Shown: positions 43,134 to 53,474, numbered from the stretch's first letter. The stretch: DNA of 64,000 bases from JAPOXR01 sp965219635 (GCA_965219635.1 OZ244783.1:3596001-3660000); one strand, 5' to 3'. Program-made: numbers and translations. Notes: generated by a model not told the origin, from the sequence alone.

Positions 43134-45158
43134 TTGTCCAATCGTTTCCGCGTTGCCGCCGATATAGGCGGTACCTTCACTGATATTGTCGTTCAGGACT
43201 TTGAGACTGGTGCCTGCGCTGCAACAAAGGTGCTTTCGACGCCTGATGACCTTGGCCTCGCCGTGCTGCGGGGTATCGAGTCTGCCATTCCTCGAGATGC
43301 GGCCATCGAGTTCTTTGTCCACGGAACAACTGTCGGGCTGAACGCGCTGCTCCAGCGTCGGGGCGCCAAGGTAGCCCTCCTGACCACCGGGAACTTCCGC
43401 GACATCTACACCATCCAGGGCAACGACCGGGGCGAGATCTTTTCCATTCGATGGAACAAGCCTCCACCGCTGACACCGCTTGAGCATACCTACACTGCCC
43501 GGGAGCGGATCGCCGCCAATGGCGATATCGTTACACCGTTGAATTTGGCTGACCTCGACCAACTGGTGGAGGCGGTTGAGACGGAGGGGTTCGAAGCCAT
43601 TGCCATCGCCTTTCTGTTTTCATTCAAGAATCCACAGCATGAACTACAGGCTGCGGAGTATCTTGCTTCACGCCTGCCGGGGATTCCAATCGGGCTCTCG
43701 CATCGGGTTTCACCGGAATGGCGCGAATTCGAGCGCATCTCGACCACCGTGATGGACAGTTATCTCGCGCCGGTCGTCAGGAATTACCTTGAGACGCTTG
43801 TCGAGGGCCTGAGTGACCGGTTGCCCGCAGGGCGTGGATTGCATGTGATGGAGTCGAATGGCGGTGTCATGACTGCCGAGACTGCCAGCGAGATACCGCT
43901 GCAGACTCTGCTTTCAGGCCCTGTTGGCGGAGCTATCGGCGGCCGGGCGTTGTCACAGGCAACCGGCAGGCCCAATCTCATTTGCATAGACATGGGCGGT
44001 ACCTCGTTTGATGCCAGCCTTGTAATCGACGGCTTGCCCTCGGGTTCCAATGAGGCAAAGCTGGAAGGCTTGCCGGTTCAGATGTCCGTGGTCGACATCC
44101 ATGTCATCGGAGCTGGAGGCGGATCAATCGCCTGGGAAGAGGCGGGAGCCATGCGGGTGGGCCCCCAGTCAGCCGGGTCTGTACCCGGTCCGGCTTGCTA
44201 CGGTCTGGGCGGGGACCAGCCGACCGTTTCGGATGCAAATCTCGTCCTAGGACGGCTCGACGGAGCAAATTTCTCCGGCGGCGAGATGGAGCTTGATCGA
44301 GACGCGGCAGAGGCCGCATTGCAGGGTATTGGACAGGTCTTCGGCCTTTCGGCCGAGGCCATGGCACAGGGCATCGTGGATGTCGTCAACGCAAAGATGG
44401 CGGACGCAATCCGGACAATCACCGTCCGGCGCGGCATTGATCCAAGAGAGTTCTCGCTGGTGGCGTTCGGCGGCGCCGGACCTGCTCAAGCGGCGGCGCT
44501 GGCGGAGGAACTGGAGATCCGCGAAGTCATCATTCCGGTCCACCCTGGTGCGTTTTCCGCCTGGGGCATGCTTCAGACTGACGTCCGTCACGATTTGAAG
44601 GAAACACTCTACAGTTTCTGGGACCTGCTGGCGTGCCAGACCCTGGAGGATGCCTTTTCTGCGCTTGTCGGGAGGGGGCGCCAGTACCTACTGGGTGAAG
44701 GAGTCGCAGATGATGCGATTGCTTTCGAGCGTGCAATCGACTTCCGCTACTACGGCCAGGAATACGTGCTGACCATTCCGATACCGGACGGCCCCATCGA
44801 CATGGATTTGATCCGAAGCCGGTTTGACGCTGCATATCTGCGGCAATACGGGCATTCGAGTCCGGAGAACCGGGTGGAGATGGCCAATATCCGTGTTGCG
44901 GCGCTTGGAAGGTTGGAACGCCCGGGTGCGGCACCGCCTGCGCAAGAGGCCTCGCGCCCAACGCGTGAACGCAATGTCTTCTTCGCTGGCAAGCCGATTT
45001 CAACGCCAATCCTCGACCGCAACGGGCTTGATATCGGCGGCAAGGTTGAGGGACCGGCGATCATTGAGGAATCCACGGCCACCACTCTGGTGCCGCCGGG
45101 TTGGACGACAGTTGTCATCGACGGCGGGCATCTGTCCATGAAGAAGGAGGCAAGCTGA
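43134..45158 (+). CDS. hyuA: Hydantoinase/oxoprolinase subunit A
   Basis: The start is TTG at 43134 with GGAGGA five to ten bases upstream. The 674-residue product has the actin-like ATPase motifs AADIGGTFTDIVVQDFETG near the N-terminus, CIDMGGTSFDASLVIDG near residue 285 and IGAGGGSIAW near 325. HyuA/HyuB-type enzymes use ATP to hydrolyse N-methylhydantoin, 5-oxoproline or related lactams, or carboxylate ketones (acetone and acetophenone carboxylase relatives). No gamma subunit of a carboxylase is present, favouring ring opening. Confidence 0.92.
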   Translation: MSNRFRVAADIGGTFTDIVVQDFETGACAATKVLSTPDDLGLAVLRGIESAIPRDAAIEFFVHGTTVGLNALLQRRGAKVALLTTGNFRDIYTIQGNDRGEIFSIRWNKPPPLTPLEHTYTARERIAANGDIVTPLNLADLDQLVEAVETEGFEAIAIAFLFSFKNPQHELQAAEYLASRLPGIPIGLSHRVSPEWREFERISTTVMDSYLAPVVRNYLETLVEGLSDRLPAGRGLHVMESNGGVMTAETASEIPLQTLLSGPVGGAIGGRALSQATGRPNLICIDMGGTSFDASLVIDGLPSGSNEAKLEGLPVQMSVVDIHVIGAGGGSIAWEEAGAMRVGPQSAGSVPGPACYGLGGDQPTVSDANLVLGRLDGANFSGGEMELDRDAAEAALQGIGQVFGLSAEAMAQGIVDVVNAKMADAIRTITVRRGIDPREFSLVAFGGAGPAQAAALAEELEIREVIIPVHPGAFSAWGMLQTDVRHDLKETLYSFWDLLACQTLEDAFSALVGRGRQYLLGEGVADDAIAFERAIDFRYYGQEYVLTIPIPDGPIDMDLIRSRFDAAYLRQYGHSSPENRVEMANIRVAALGRLERPGAAPPAQEASRPTRERNVFFAGKPISTPILDRNGLDIGGKVEGPAIIEESTATTLVPPGWTTVVIDGGHLSMKKEAS

Positions 45159-46864
45159 TGGCCGCCACCGCCGACCCGATCACCACCGAGATCGTACGGA
45201 ACTTCGTGATTTCCTGCGCCGAGGACATGAATGCCTCCCTCTGGCGTTCAGCTCACTCCGCCGTGATCTACGAGGGCAAGGATAGCGCCGTTGCGCTGCT
45301 GGACTCCGACGGCAACATGCTTGGACAGTCAACGGGTGTGCCGCTCTTTATTGGCGCCATTGATGTTTGTGTCCATCATGTGAAGGACTACTACGGGGAC
45401 GACATCGCCGAAGGCGATATCTTCATCATGAATGACAGTTACATGCAGGGAACGCACCTGCATGACATCACGGCGATCGGCCCGATATTCTTCGAGGGAG
45501 AGTTGATCGGTTTTGGGGCCGCACGCGCGCACTGGAACGATATTGGCGCCATTGATCCCGGCTCTACCATGGGATCTACAAATATCTACCAGGAAGGATT
45601 GCGGATCGGTCCGACCCGGATCATTGTCAGGGGCAAGCCGATCCGGGAATGGTACGACCACCTGATGCTCAATACCCGGCTTCCCGATGCTTCCATCGGG
45701 GATCTCGGCGCCCAGATCGCTGCCATTCGTACTGGCGAGCGCCGGCTGGGCCAGCTTCTTGAACGTATCGGCAGCGAAACCTACCGGGCTGCATGCCAGA
45801 ACATATTCGAGCAGGCGCGACGCATGGACCGGGAGGCGATCTCCGCCATCCGGGACGGCACCTGGTCGCGGGAGGGTTACCTCGACAATGACGGAATAGG
45901 TGACGAGCCAGTGAAGATTGCACTGGCATTGACCGTCGAAGGCGACCGGTTGACGGTTGATCTCTCCGGAACGTCCGGGCCGGTTGCCGGTTCGGTCAAT
46001 TGTGGCGCAAGCCAGACGATTTCGCTGCTGCGGCTCGCCTACAAGACCATGATCAATCCCGACCGTGCCATCACGGGCGGGTCGTTCGAGACCATGACCG
46101 TCCACATTCCGGACGAGTGCCTTTTCAATGCGAAGGAGCCGGCCGCCTGTGAATGGTATTTCACCGGACTTGGCCTCTTGGCCGACCTGTTCATTTCGTG
46201 CCTGTCGGAAGCCATACCTGAGCGATCGACCGCCGCCCATTACGGCGACTCGATGGTGGCGGCGTTCTTCTCGGTCGATCCGCAGCGGGGACAGTGGATG
46301 TCGATTGAGCCCACGGCGGGTGGTTGGGGCGGCCGCAGCGATGCCGATGGCGAGAGTGCCCTGATCAACCTGGTCAATGGAGGATTCCGCAACATTCCGG
46401 CAGAAGTCATGGAGACCAAATTCCCGGTCCGGCTTGAGGAGTTCTCCATTCGAAAGGATTCCGGCGGACCCGGCCGCCACCGCGGCGGCTGCGGCGTGGT
46501 CCGGCGCTACCGGGCGCTTGAGGACTGCTACTGCGCATTGTGGTTCGAACGGGCCCATACGCCGGCTTGGGGCCTGAACGGTGGAGGTGACGGTCGGCCT
46601 CCCTGGATAGAGGTCCGGCATCCCGACGGAACTTCGGAGCAGGTTCTCAAGATGCGGGCGCGCGGTGTAGCTGCGGGAACTGTGGTCGAGACAATGACCG
46701 GGGGTGGCGGCGGAAACGGCAATCCGAAGGCCCGGCCATTCAAGGAAGTGGAAATCGACGCAATACGAGGTTACGTTTCGCCGGAAGGCGCCTGGAGGGA
46801 CTATGGGGTCCGACTTACTTCAGGGTGCGCGGCGGATGTCGCAGGGTCTGAGCCGCGCGCCTGA
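45158..46864 (+). CDS. hyuB: Hydantoinase/oxoprolinase subunit B
   Basis: ATG 45158 overlaps the hyuA stop by one base (TGATG). The 568-residue protein has the HyuB signatures SAVIYEGKDSAVALLDSDG, DIFIMNDSYMQGTHLHDITA (metal-binding His and Asp residues) and KDSGGPGRHRGGCGVVRRYR near the C-terminus. It forms the active complex with HyuA. The next gene, an ABC ATPase, begins 12 bp later. Confidence 0.93.
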   Translation: MAATADPITTEIVRNFVISCAEDMNASLWRSAHSAVIYEGKDSAVALLDSDGNMLGQSTGVPLFIGAIDVCVHHVKDYYGDDIAEGDIFIMNDSYMQGTHLHDITAIGPIFFEGELIGFGAARAHWNDIGAIDPGSTMGSTNIYQEGLRIGPTRIIVRGKPIREWYDHLMLNTRLPDASIGDLGAQIAAIRTGERRLGQLLERIGSETYRAACQNIFEQARRMDREAISAIRDGTWSREGYLDNDGIGDEPVKIALALTVEGDRLTVDLSGTSGPVAGSVNCGASQTISLLRLAYKTMINPDRAITGGSFETMTVHIPDECLFNAKEPAACEWYFTGLGLLADLFISCLSEAIPERSTAAHYGDSMVAAFFSVDPQRGQWMSIEPTAGGWGGRSDADGESALINLVNGGFRNIPAEVMETKFPVRLEEFSIRKDSGGPGRHRGGCGVVRRYRALEDCYCALWFERAHTPAWGLNGGGDGRPPWIEVRHPDGTSEQVLKMRARGVAAGTVVETMTGGGGGNGNPKARPFKEVEIDAIRGYVSPEGAWRDYGVRLTSGCAADVAGSEPRA

Positions 46865-46876
46865 CTGCGGACAGCG

Positions 46877-48397
46877 ATGAGCACTGAACCGGCGTTCAGG
46901 ACCCACGGCATCGGGGTATCGTTCTCCGGCGTTTCCGTGCTGCGCGATATCTCGGTCGAAATCCTCCCCGGCGAAATCCATGGACTGATCGGTGAGAACG
47001 GGGCCGGCAAGTCAACGCTTGGCAAGGTGATCGGCGGCTACTACCGGTCGGATGCGGGCACTCTTGAGGTGTTTGGCGAGCCAGTTGCCAGTTGGGACCC
47101 TCCAACGGCACTCGCCTCAGGCGTTGCAATCATGCACCAGGAGCTCCAGTTGGTTCCCGCCCTGACCGTTGCCGAGAACGTGTTTCTCGGGCTGGAGGAC
47201 CACAATTGGGGCGTGCTTCGGCATACAGAGGCGAAACGGCTCGAAGTCCTGATGACGGAGAGCGGCTTTCAGCTTGACCCGAATGCCATCGTCTCGCGCC
47301 TTCCGATCGCCGACCAGCAGAAGATCGAGATCCTGCGGGCCTTGGCGCGTCAGGCCCGCATCATCGTCATGGACGAACCCACCTCGTCGCTCACGCGCGA
47401 CGAGGTTTCCCAACTTCACTCCGCCATGCAGCGGCTGCGGGATGAAGGGCGGTCCATCATCTATGTGTCGCATTTTCTGGATGACATCCTGACCGTATCG
47501 GACCGGATCACGGTACTTCGAGACGGTGAGCACGTCATGACGTCGCCAGCTGCCGAAGAGACCCGCAGCAGCCTGGTTTCGGCAATGCTTGGCGGTGGCA
47601 AGGGCGAGACACATTTCCCGCTCCGAATGCGCCCGTCCGATCCCGAGCCTGTTCTTGAGGTAAGGGAACTTACCAGCCCGAATGGCGTCAAGGAGGCAAG
47701 TCTCCATGTTGGCAGGGGTGAAATCGTGGGTCTCACCGGACTTGTGGGGAGCGGGCGAAGTGAAATTGCCCGCGCAATTGTCGGTGCGGATCCGGCGACC
47801 GGAGGTGAAGTCCGGTTGAGGGGACAGATCTACTCCGATCGGTCGGTCAGGCGCTCGGCGGATCTCGGAATGGTCATGTCACCGGAAGACCGGCGAAGAC
47901 AGGGCCTGGTCATGACCATGACTGCCTGCGCCAACATGACGCTGCCACACCTTTCCCGCTTTGCCGGTATCGGGATCATGAAACGCGCGCGGGAGAGAGA
48001 ACGCGCCCGGGGCCTGATCGCGCATTTCCAGGTGCGCCCGTCCGATCCTGACGGTGACGTTTCAACTTTCTCAGGAGGCAACCAGCAGAAGATCCTCATC
48101 GGCAAGTGGCTTATGGAGAACCCTGAGATCGTCATCCTTGATGAGCCAAGCCGCGGGGTTGATGTCGGTGCGCGGGAGCGGATCCACCAGGCGATTGCGG
48201 AACTGGCGGCAGCCGGAACCGGCGTCCTGCTCATTTCCAGTGAAATCGAGGAAGTGCGCGGCCTTGCCCACCGGGCCTATCTGGCTGATGGGGGACGAAT
48301 AGTCGCAGAAGTCGACCCGGATACTTCCAGCGATGCAGACTTTCTTGCGTTGCTGTTCCGGCACCAGAGCAGGCGCAACCGATTGGAGGAAGCATGA
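46877..48397 (+). CDS. CUT2-type ABC importer ATPase with two domains (RbsA-like)
   Basis: The 506-residue protein carries two nucleotide-binding domains. The first has Walker A GENGAGKST and Walker B IIVMDEPTSSLT. The second has the degenerate Walker A GLVGSGRSE usual for this family, with FSGGNQQKILIGKW and VILDEPSRGVDVG. It serves with the permease downstream and the binding protein at 42081. The hydantoinase genes lie between parts of one transporter. Confidence 0.95.
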   Translation: MSTEPAFRTHGIGVSFSGVSVLRDISVEILPGEIHGLIGENGAGKSTLGKVIGGYYRSDAGTLEVFGEPVASWDPPTALASGVAIMHQELQLVPALTVAENVFLGLEDHNWGVLRHTEAKRLEVLMTESGFQLDPNAIVSRLPIADQQKIEILRALARQARIIVMDEPTSSLTRDEVSQLHSAMQRLRDEGRSIIYVSHFLDDILTVSDRITVLRDGEHVMTSPAAEETRSSLVSAMLGGGKGETHFPLRMRPSDPEPVLEVRELTSPNGVKEASLHVGRGEIVGLTGLVGSGRSEIARAIVGADPATGGEVRLRGQIYSDRSVRRSADLGMVMSPEDRRRQGLVMTMTACANMTLPHLSRFAGIGIMKRARERERARGLIAHFQVRPSDPDGDVSTFSGGNQQKILIGKWLMENPEIVILDEPSRGVDVGARERIHQAIAELAAAGTGVLLISSEIEEVRGLAHRAYLADGGRIVAEVDPDTSSDADFLALLFRHQSRRNRLEEA

Positions 48398-49329
48398 CCG
48401 GAGTCCGGATTGCCCGATTTCTGCAGACCTATGCGGTGCTGATCATGCTGGTGTTTCTGGTGATAGCGCTCAGCCTCCTGTCGGACAGTTTCCTGACGGT
48501 CCGGAACCTCGTCAATATCCTGAATCAGAACGCTCCCCTGGCGATCATGGCCTCGGCCATGACGCTGGTCATCATCGCAGGGGGATTTGATCTGTCGGTA
48601 GCAGCCATTTTTGCGATGGGTTCGGTGACCTCGGCGTGGATAGCATTGCATGTGGACCCGTATCTGGGACTGTTCCTGGCGCCATTTGTCGGACTTGCGC
48701 TTGGGATCGTCAACGGGATCGCCATCACCACGCTCAAGGTTCATTCATTCCTCGCCACGATCGCCACCGGCCTTATCTTCAAGGGGATCGCAATCGTCAT
48801 TTCCGACGGGCGTCTGATTTCGGTTCGCCTCGACTCGTTCATCTGGCTGGGCCGGGACAAGTTTCTGGGTGTGTTCATCCCGGTCTGGATCATGATTGCA
48901 TTCGCACTCGTCCTGACCTTCCTGCTGAACCAGACCACTTTCGGGCGCCGGGTTTTTTCGGTCGGCGGCAACGAGGAGGCTGCCGTGCTTTCGGGCATCC
49001 GCACGGACCGGATCAAGATTGCAACCTTTGCTATTGCCGGGTTTGCCGCCGGTCTCGCGGCCATTATCTCCACCTCGAGGGTAGCGCTTGGCCAAGCCGC
49101 CGCCGGAGAGGGAATGGAGTTGCAAGCCATTGCGGCAGTGATCCTGGGCGGGACCAGCATCTATGGGGGTGCCGGAGCGGTTTGGCGCAGCCTTGCCGGT
49201 GTCTTTCTGCTTGCCTTGATCAACAACGGCTTCAACATCCTGAATGCGGATCCGTTCTACCGGGATTTGACAACAGGTCTGGTCATACTCGCAGCCGTTG
49301 GCATCAGCGCCACAGGCAAGCGGCGATAG
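48394..49329 (+). CDS. CUT2-type ABC importer permease (RbsC-like)
   Basis: The 311-residue permease overlaps the ATPase gene by 4 bp. Landmarks are ALSLLSDSFLTVRNLVNILN, AMTLVIIAGGFDLSVAAIFA, SVGGNEEAAVLSGIRTDRIK (coupling loop) and ELQAIAAVILGGTSIYGGAG. It closes the operon. The 259 bp to the next gene hold no recognisable feature. Confidence 0.93.
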   Translation: MTGVRIARFLQTYAVLIMLVFLVIALSLLSDSFLTVRNLVNILNQNAPLAIMASAMTLVIIAGGFDLSVAAIFAMGSVTSAWIALHVDPYLGLFLAPFVGLALGIVNGIAITTLKVHSFLATIATGLIFKGIAIVISDGRLISVRLDSFIWLGRDKFLGVFIPVWIMIAFALVLTFLLNQTTFGRRVFSVGGNEEAAVLSGIRTDRIKIATFAIAGFAAGLAAIISTSRVALGQAAAGEGMELQAIAAVILGGTSIYGGAGAVWRSLAGVFLLALINNGFNILNADPFYRDLTTGLVILAAVGISATGKRR

Positions 49330-49588
49330 GGAACTCGCGGAAACCCACCACAGAGACTTACAGTTGTTGCTCCTTGCGGCCGGGGGGTTGCGGGTGCCCC
49401 TGATTGCTGACGCCGGTTTACCGATTTGCCGGACTGCCAGTGCAAACCAGCTGGAATTGTCAGTTCGTCCTGCCAGTCAAACTCTCGGCTGGAACTGTCC
49501 GGGCACCGCGGTGCAAGTCTGAATTGGACTCAATTTTCTCTGCCATGCAGGTTGCCGCAAGAAGCCTGCAAGGTTCTTTGCCGGATCA

Positions 49589-51082
49589 TCACGGAACCTC
49601 AATGGCTCGCGGCAGCAGGTCATTCTCAAGGTGGTTCTTTGCCTCTTCGTGGTTCATGAAGTCCGGCGGTGGGAATTGCACAGCCATGTTCCAGTCGTCA
49701 CCTGTGGCCTCCATGTGGGCAGCAATCATCTCATCAAAGGAGTCCATCAGACAGTTGAACTCGGAATCTCCTGCAAGATTGTCGAGTTCATGCGGATCGG
49801 TCTTCTGGTCAAAGAGGAGCTTGCGGCGGTTTGGTTGACGGACATAGAGCCACTCTTGGGTCCGGATGCCGCGTTCCGGAACCGGAGTGAATTCACCCAT
49901 GATGCCGTCATTCATGCAGAAGGTCTGATAGTGAATGACATCGCGGTGCTGGTCTTCTCCGGCCAGCAGAACAGGCACAAAGCTCCTGCCATCGGCCTTG
50001 CTCAGTGGTTTGCCACCGGCAAGATCAATAAGGGTAACCGGAGTGTCGACACCGACATCGATCATTGCTGACGTGCGGCGTCCGGCCTCAATGCCGTCCG
50101 GATAACGGATCAAAAGTGGCACCTGCATTGCGGCCCGGTAACCCTGTGGCTTGTAGCCGCAATAGTATCCGTGTTCTCCCAGCATGTCGCCGTGATCGGA
50201 AAAGAAAACGACCATGGTTTCCCCGGCTATTCCGAGCCGGTCGAGATGCTCAAGAATGCGGCCTACGTTGTGATCGATATTCGAGATCATTGCGTAGTAT
50301 TCGGCGATGAAGACGCGCTGTTCTTCCTCGGTCTCGGGTTCGAGTTGCTTCTTGGCGCCATGGGCACAACGGGACCGCAGCGCTGCCTTCATGTTGCCAT
50401 TGCAGTCGGTTGCCACCCGCTCTGTCTGGATGCGGACCTGTTCTTCGGGTCCCAGGGTTCCAGGCGGAATGACGATCTCGTCCGGCTGATACTTCCTCCG
50501 CCAGTACTCGGGCATATCGTTCGGGTGATGCGGTGGCCCGTAGGAAATGTAGCCGAGAAACGGCTTGCCGGGGGCCTCCGACTTGGCTTCGTCGATGAAT
50601 TCGATCAGGTGATCGGTCTGAACATCGGGTTCATAGCGCTGGCAACGGTATGGCTGATCCGTGTCGCGGAAGAATAGGCAGTCAAGATAACTGTGCCCCC
50701 TATTGAACCCCGCGAACTTGTCAAACCCGAAACGGCGGCCGGGTGGAACAAAGCCGGGTTTTGGTCCGCCCTCAAGGTGCCACTTGCCGACATAGAAAGT
50801 CTGGTACCCCGTATCGGCCATTCGATCGCCAAGAAACTCCTGATCGGCGCGCAAAGGGAAATGGTTCTGGATCATTCCATGCCCCTGAGCATACTTGCCC
50901 GTCATCATTGAGGCGCGAAAGGGGCAGCAGAGAGGGTAACTTGTGAACGCGTTGTCGAAGGTGAGGCCTTCGTCGGCCAAACGCTGAAGATGCGGGGTTC
51001 TGACGACCGGGTTGCCGGCAGGCGACATGCAATCATAGCGCATCTGGTCGGCATAGATGAGGAGTATGTTGGGTCGGGCCAT
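49589..51082 (-). CDS. Sulfatase of the alkaline phosphatase superfamily
   Basis: From ATG 51082 (MARPNILLIYADQMRYDC) the protein is 497 residues and has no signal peptide, so it acts in the cytoplasm. The formylglycine motif is C-C-P-F-R (YPLCCPFRASMMTGKYAQGHG region), fitting C-X-P-X-R with the first Cys as the modified residue. Metal ligands are in IYADQMR and FFSDHGDMLGEHG. Cytoplasmic sulfatases of this type act on choline sulfate and sugar or aryl sulfates. The anaerobic or aerobic maturase is not in the window. Confidence 0.92.
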   Translation of the reverse strand: MARPNILLIYADQMRYDCMSPAGNPVVRTPHLQRLADEGLTFDNAFTSYPLCCPFRASMMTGKYAQGHGMIQNHFPLRADQEFLGDRMADTGYQTFYVGKWHLEGGPKPGFVPPGRRFGFDKFAGFNRGHSYLDCLFFRDTDQPYRCQRYEPDVQTDHLIEFIDEAKSEAPGKPFLGYISYGPPHHPNDMPEYWRRKYQPDEIVIPPGTLGPEEQVRIQTERVATDCNGNMKAALRSRCAHGAKKQLEPETEEEQRVFIAEYYAMISNIDHNVGRILEHLDRLGIAGETMVVFFSDHGDMLGEHGYYCGYKPQGYRAAMQVPLLIRYPDGIEAGRRTSAMIDVGVDTPVTLIDLAGGKPLSKADGRSFVPVLLAGEDQHRDVIHYQTFCMNDGIMGEFTPVPERGIRTQEWLYVRQPNRRKLLFDQKTDPHELDNLAGDSEFNCLMDSFDEMIAAHMEATGDDWNMAVQFPPPDFMNHEEAKNHLENDLLPRAIEVP

Positions 51083-51241
51083 GTTTTTCTCAAAAGGCGT
51101 TTCCGACACTTGCCAAATTCCGTATTGGAAGGAAACTTGTACGGGACGGCAGGTGTAGATCAATCTGCTCCGCCGACGATACCGCGGCCGGACGGAAGCA
51201 ACATGGTCAAGGGTATCGGAGATCAAAGTCAGGGTGCAACC

Positions 51242-51700
51242 ATGATCCTAAGTGACATTGGGTTTGAAGTTACACGGGACGCATTGGGCAAGTTTCGCGA
51301 AGCTCTTGCAGCCGTACAGTCCGAGGAAGCAGGTGCGGACGCCGACCAGGCCTGGCTGTACCAAGTGCAAATCGACGCGATCAAGAGCCAGATTGAGACA
51401 CTTGAGGACGAACTCTCCCACTACGAACTTTTGAAAGCGGGAACGACAACTTTCGGAGAGGTCCAGTCGTTGGAAGACCTCTCTTTGGCGCTGGTTGAGT
51501 CGCGCATCGCCTGCGGCATGAGCCAGAACGAACTCGCTAAACGGCTGGGCATGGAACTACTGCAAGTTCAACGCTTTGAGGATTCAGAATATTTTGGCGC
51601 CAGCACTGAACAACTGATCAAGGCTTGCGAAGTACTGGATGTTCATGCCCCCGGGCTGTTCGAGAATAGTGACGGATACAAGGTTTCGGAGACCTCGTGA
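51242..51700 (+). CDS. Small XRE-family helix-turn-helix protein
   Basis: From ATG 51242 (MILSDIGFEVTRDALGKF) the protein is 152 residues. The N-terminal half is predicted coiled coil (QVQIDAIKSQIETLEDELSHYELLKAG). The C-terminal half is an XRE/Cro HTH (ALVESRIACGMSQNELAKRLGMELLQVQRFED). This layout is shared with antitoxin-like and phage-type regulators, but no toxin gene lies beside it. It diverges from the sulfatase and could regulate it. Confidence 0.8.
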   Translation: MILSDIGFEVTRDALGKFREALAAVQSEEAGADADQAWLYQVQIDAIKSQIETLEDELSHYELLKAGTTTFGEVQSLEDLSLALVESRIACGMSQNELAKRLGMELLQVQRFEDSEYFGASTEQLIKACEVLDVHAPGLFENSDGYKVSETS

Positions 51701-52157
51701 CACCTGACCAACCTTGTTGTCTTGAAGCAGATACTGGCCCCCGAAACGGCACAATCCATAGGACTGGTTCGTGCGTGAAAAGTGGGTTGCGGAAGGGCGA
51801 ATGAACGTCAAGTCCCTGGTACGCAGCATATTCTCGGCGAGTTTCGGTCGAGAGGACTCAAAGCGGCTTCCGCTCTCGTTTCGGCGAAGACGCAGGTACT
51901 GGTGTTGCGGTTCAGTCCGGATCGCATCTTCAACAGGAGCGCCGCATTGATGAATTCGGAGGCTGCTTCCGTCCCCGTTCGTTGGCTGTGCGCCGACAGT
52001 TGCGATCCAAATCCGGGATGCCTGTGCGTTCCATGCATCATCCCGAAACCGGGTTGCCTTGCTCCAATTTGCAGCGTTCTTGTTCCGTAAGGATCCTGTC
52101 AGAAGGATATTCAAACGGCGCAAAACCGCCACGCTTCAAGCATGCCACTCCTGCTGT
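51701..52157. other. Gene-free stretch
   Basis: About 460 bp. Open frames exist on both strands, but none shows a family, signal peptide or ribosome-binding site that I trust. No terminator hairpin for the leftward TRAP operon was found. Confidence 0.45.
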
Positions 52158-53474
52158 TCAAGTCAGCAGCTTTACAAGCCAGAGTACGATCCCAGGCGAG
52201 CTGACAAACAGCGCCAGCCTTGCCAGATCGGCGACGAAGTAGGCTGTGATGCCGCGATAGATTTGCGACAGCGAAACATCGGGAAGCATGGACTTGATGA
52301 CAAACACGTTCATGCCGATGGGCGGAGTGATGAAGCTGATCTCAACCGCAACGACCATGATGACACCCCACCAGACGAGCTTGAGTTCGGGCTCGATCGG
52401 CAAGGCGAGGCCATCAATGATTGGCACGAATATCGGGACGGTCAGAAAGATCATTGCCGGGCCATCAATGATCGTACCAAGTATGACAAAGCAGACGAGT
52501 ATCACGCAGACTACACCCCATGGCGACAGTCCAAGCTGCGCAATAAAGTCGAGGATTTCCCCAGGTGCGCCGGAGATGTTCACGAACTGGTTGAGTGTGA
52601 GGGCCCCAAACCCGACGGTGAATACTGTTGCCGTCAATTTCGCCGCCTCGGCAAGACTCTCAAGAAAGATCCTGAACGTCATGCGTTTCCGCATGATTGC
52701 AATCAAGAGCGCACCTCCGGCGCCAATCCCGCCGCCCTCCGAGGCCGTGAACACTCCCAGGAATATTCCTCCCATGATGAGCAGGAACAGTGCGCCAATG
52801 GACCAGATGTCCTTGAGGCTGATGATCTTTTCGATCCAGGATGTTCGTTCTCCTCTTGGGCCCCATTCCGGTTTGAGTGAACAGACGGCCTGAATGGCAA
52901 CAATGTAGAAGACGATCGAGATGATGCCTGGGACAAGACCGGCCATGAACAGCCGGGCGATGTCTGTCTCGGAGAGGAGGCCATAGACAATCAGGGCGCC
53001 CGATGGCGGGATCAGGATGCCGATCGTGCCACCAGCAGCCACAGTGCCGGCTGAAAATGAATCGTCGTACTTGTACCGCCGCATGGCCGGGACAGCGACC
53101 TTGGTCATTGTTGCAGCCGTGGCCATGGAAGAGCCGGAGATTGCAGCCATGCCTCCGCATGCTGCCACAGTTGACAACGCCAGCCCTCCGCGGAACTGGC
53201 CAAGCCACTTTGAGGAGACGTCGTAAAGGTTATCGGCGATACCGGATTTGGTGACAAAGACGCCCATGAGCATGAACAGCGGCAATACGGCGAACTGGAA
53301 GTTGGCGGAAAGCTCCAGGATTTGTTGACCCGCAACAGTCATGGCGGCATCCAGGCCCCGCGGGTGGTTGAGCGCAAAACCAATAGAGCCGACGGCCAGC
53401 AAAGAGAAACCGAGCGGAAACCCGATTCCGGCAAGCGCCAGGAGAGCGGCAATTCCGATTGCCAGATCGATCAA
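52158..53474 (-). CDS. dctM: TRAP transporter large permease (DctM)
   Basis: The 438-residue permease has about twelve hydrophobic segments and family motifs: GIGFPLGFSLLAVGSIGF, FVTKSGIADNLYDVSSKWLG, GTIGILIPPSGALIVYGLL and SFITPPIGMNVFVIKSM. It is the ion-coupled channel of a TRAP importer. Its start overlaps the small permease stop by 4 bp. Confidence 0.95.
   Translation of the reverse strand: MIDLAIGIAALLALAGIGFPLGFSLLAVGSIGFALNHPRGLDAAMTVAGQQILELSANFQFAVLPLFMLMGVFVTKSGIADNLYDVSSKWLGQFRGGLALSTVAACGGMAAISGSSMATAATMTKVAVPAMRRYKYDDSFSAGTVAAGGTIGILIPPSGALIVYGLLSETDIARLFMAGLVPGIISIVFYIVAIQAVCSLKPEWGPRGERTSWIEKIISLKDIWSIGALFLLIMGGIFLGVFTASEGGGIGAGGALLIAIMRKRMTFRIFLESLAEAAKLTATVFTVGFGALTLNQFVNISGAPGEILDFIAQLGLSPWGVVCVILVCFVILGTIIDGPAMIFLTVPIFVPIIDGLALPIEPELKLVWWGVIMVVAVEISFITPPIGMNVFVIKSMLPDVSLSQIYRGITAYFVADLARLALFVSSPGIVLWLVKLLT

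Noticed and set aside
51584..52132. 182-codon minus-strand frame after the XRE gene
   Set aside because: It overlaps the XRE coding end, has no family features and no ribosome-binding site; likely a chance frame.
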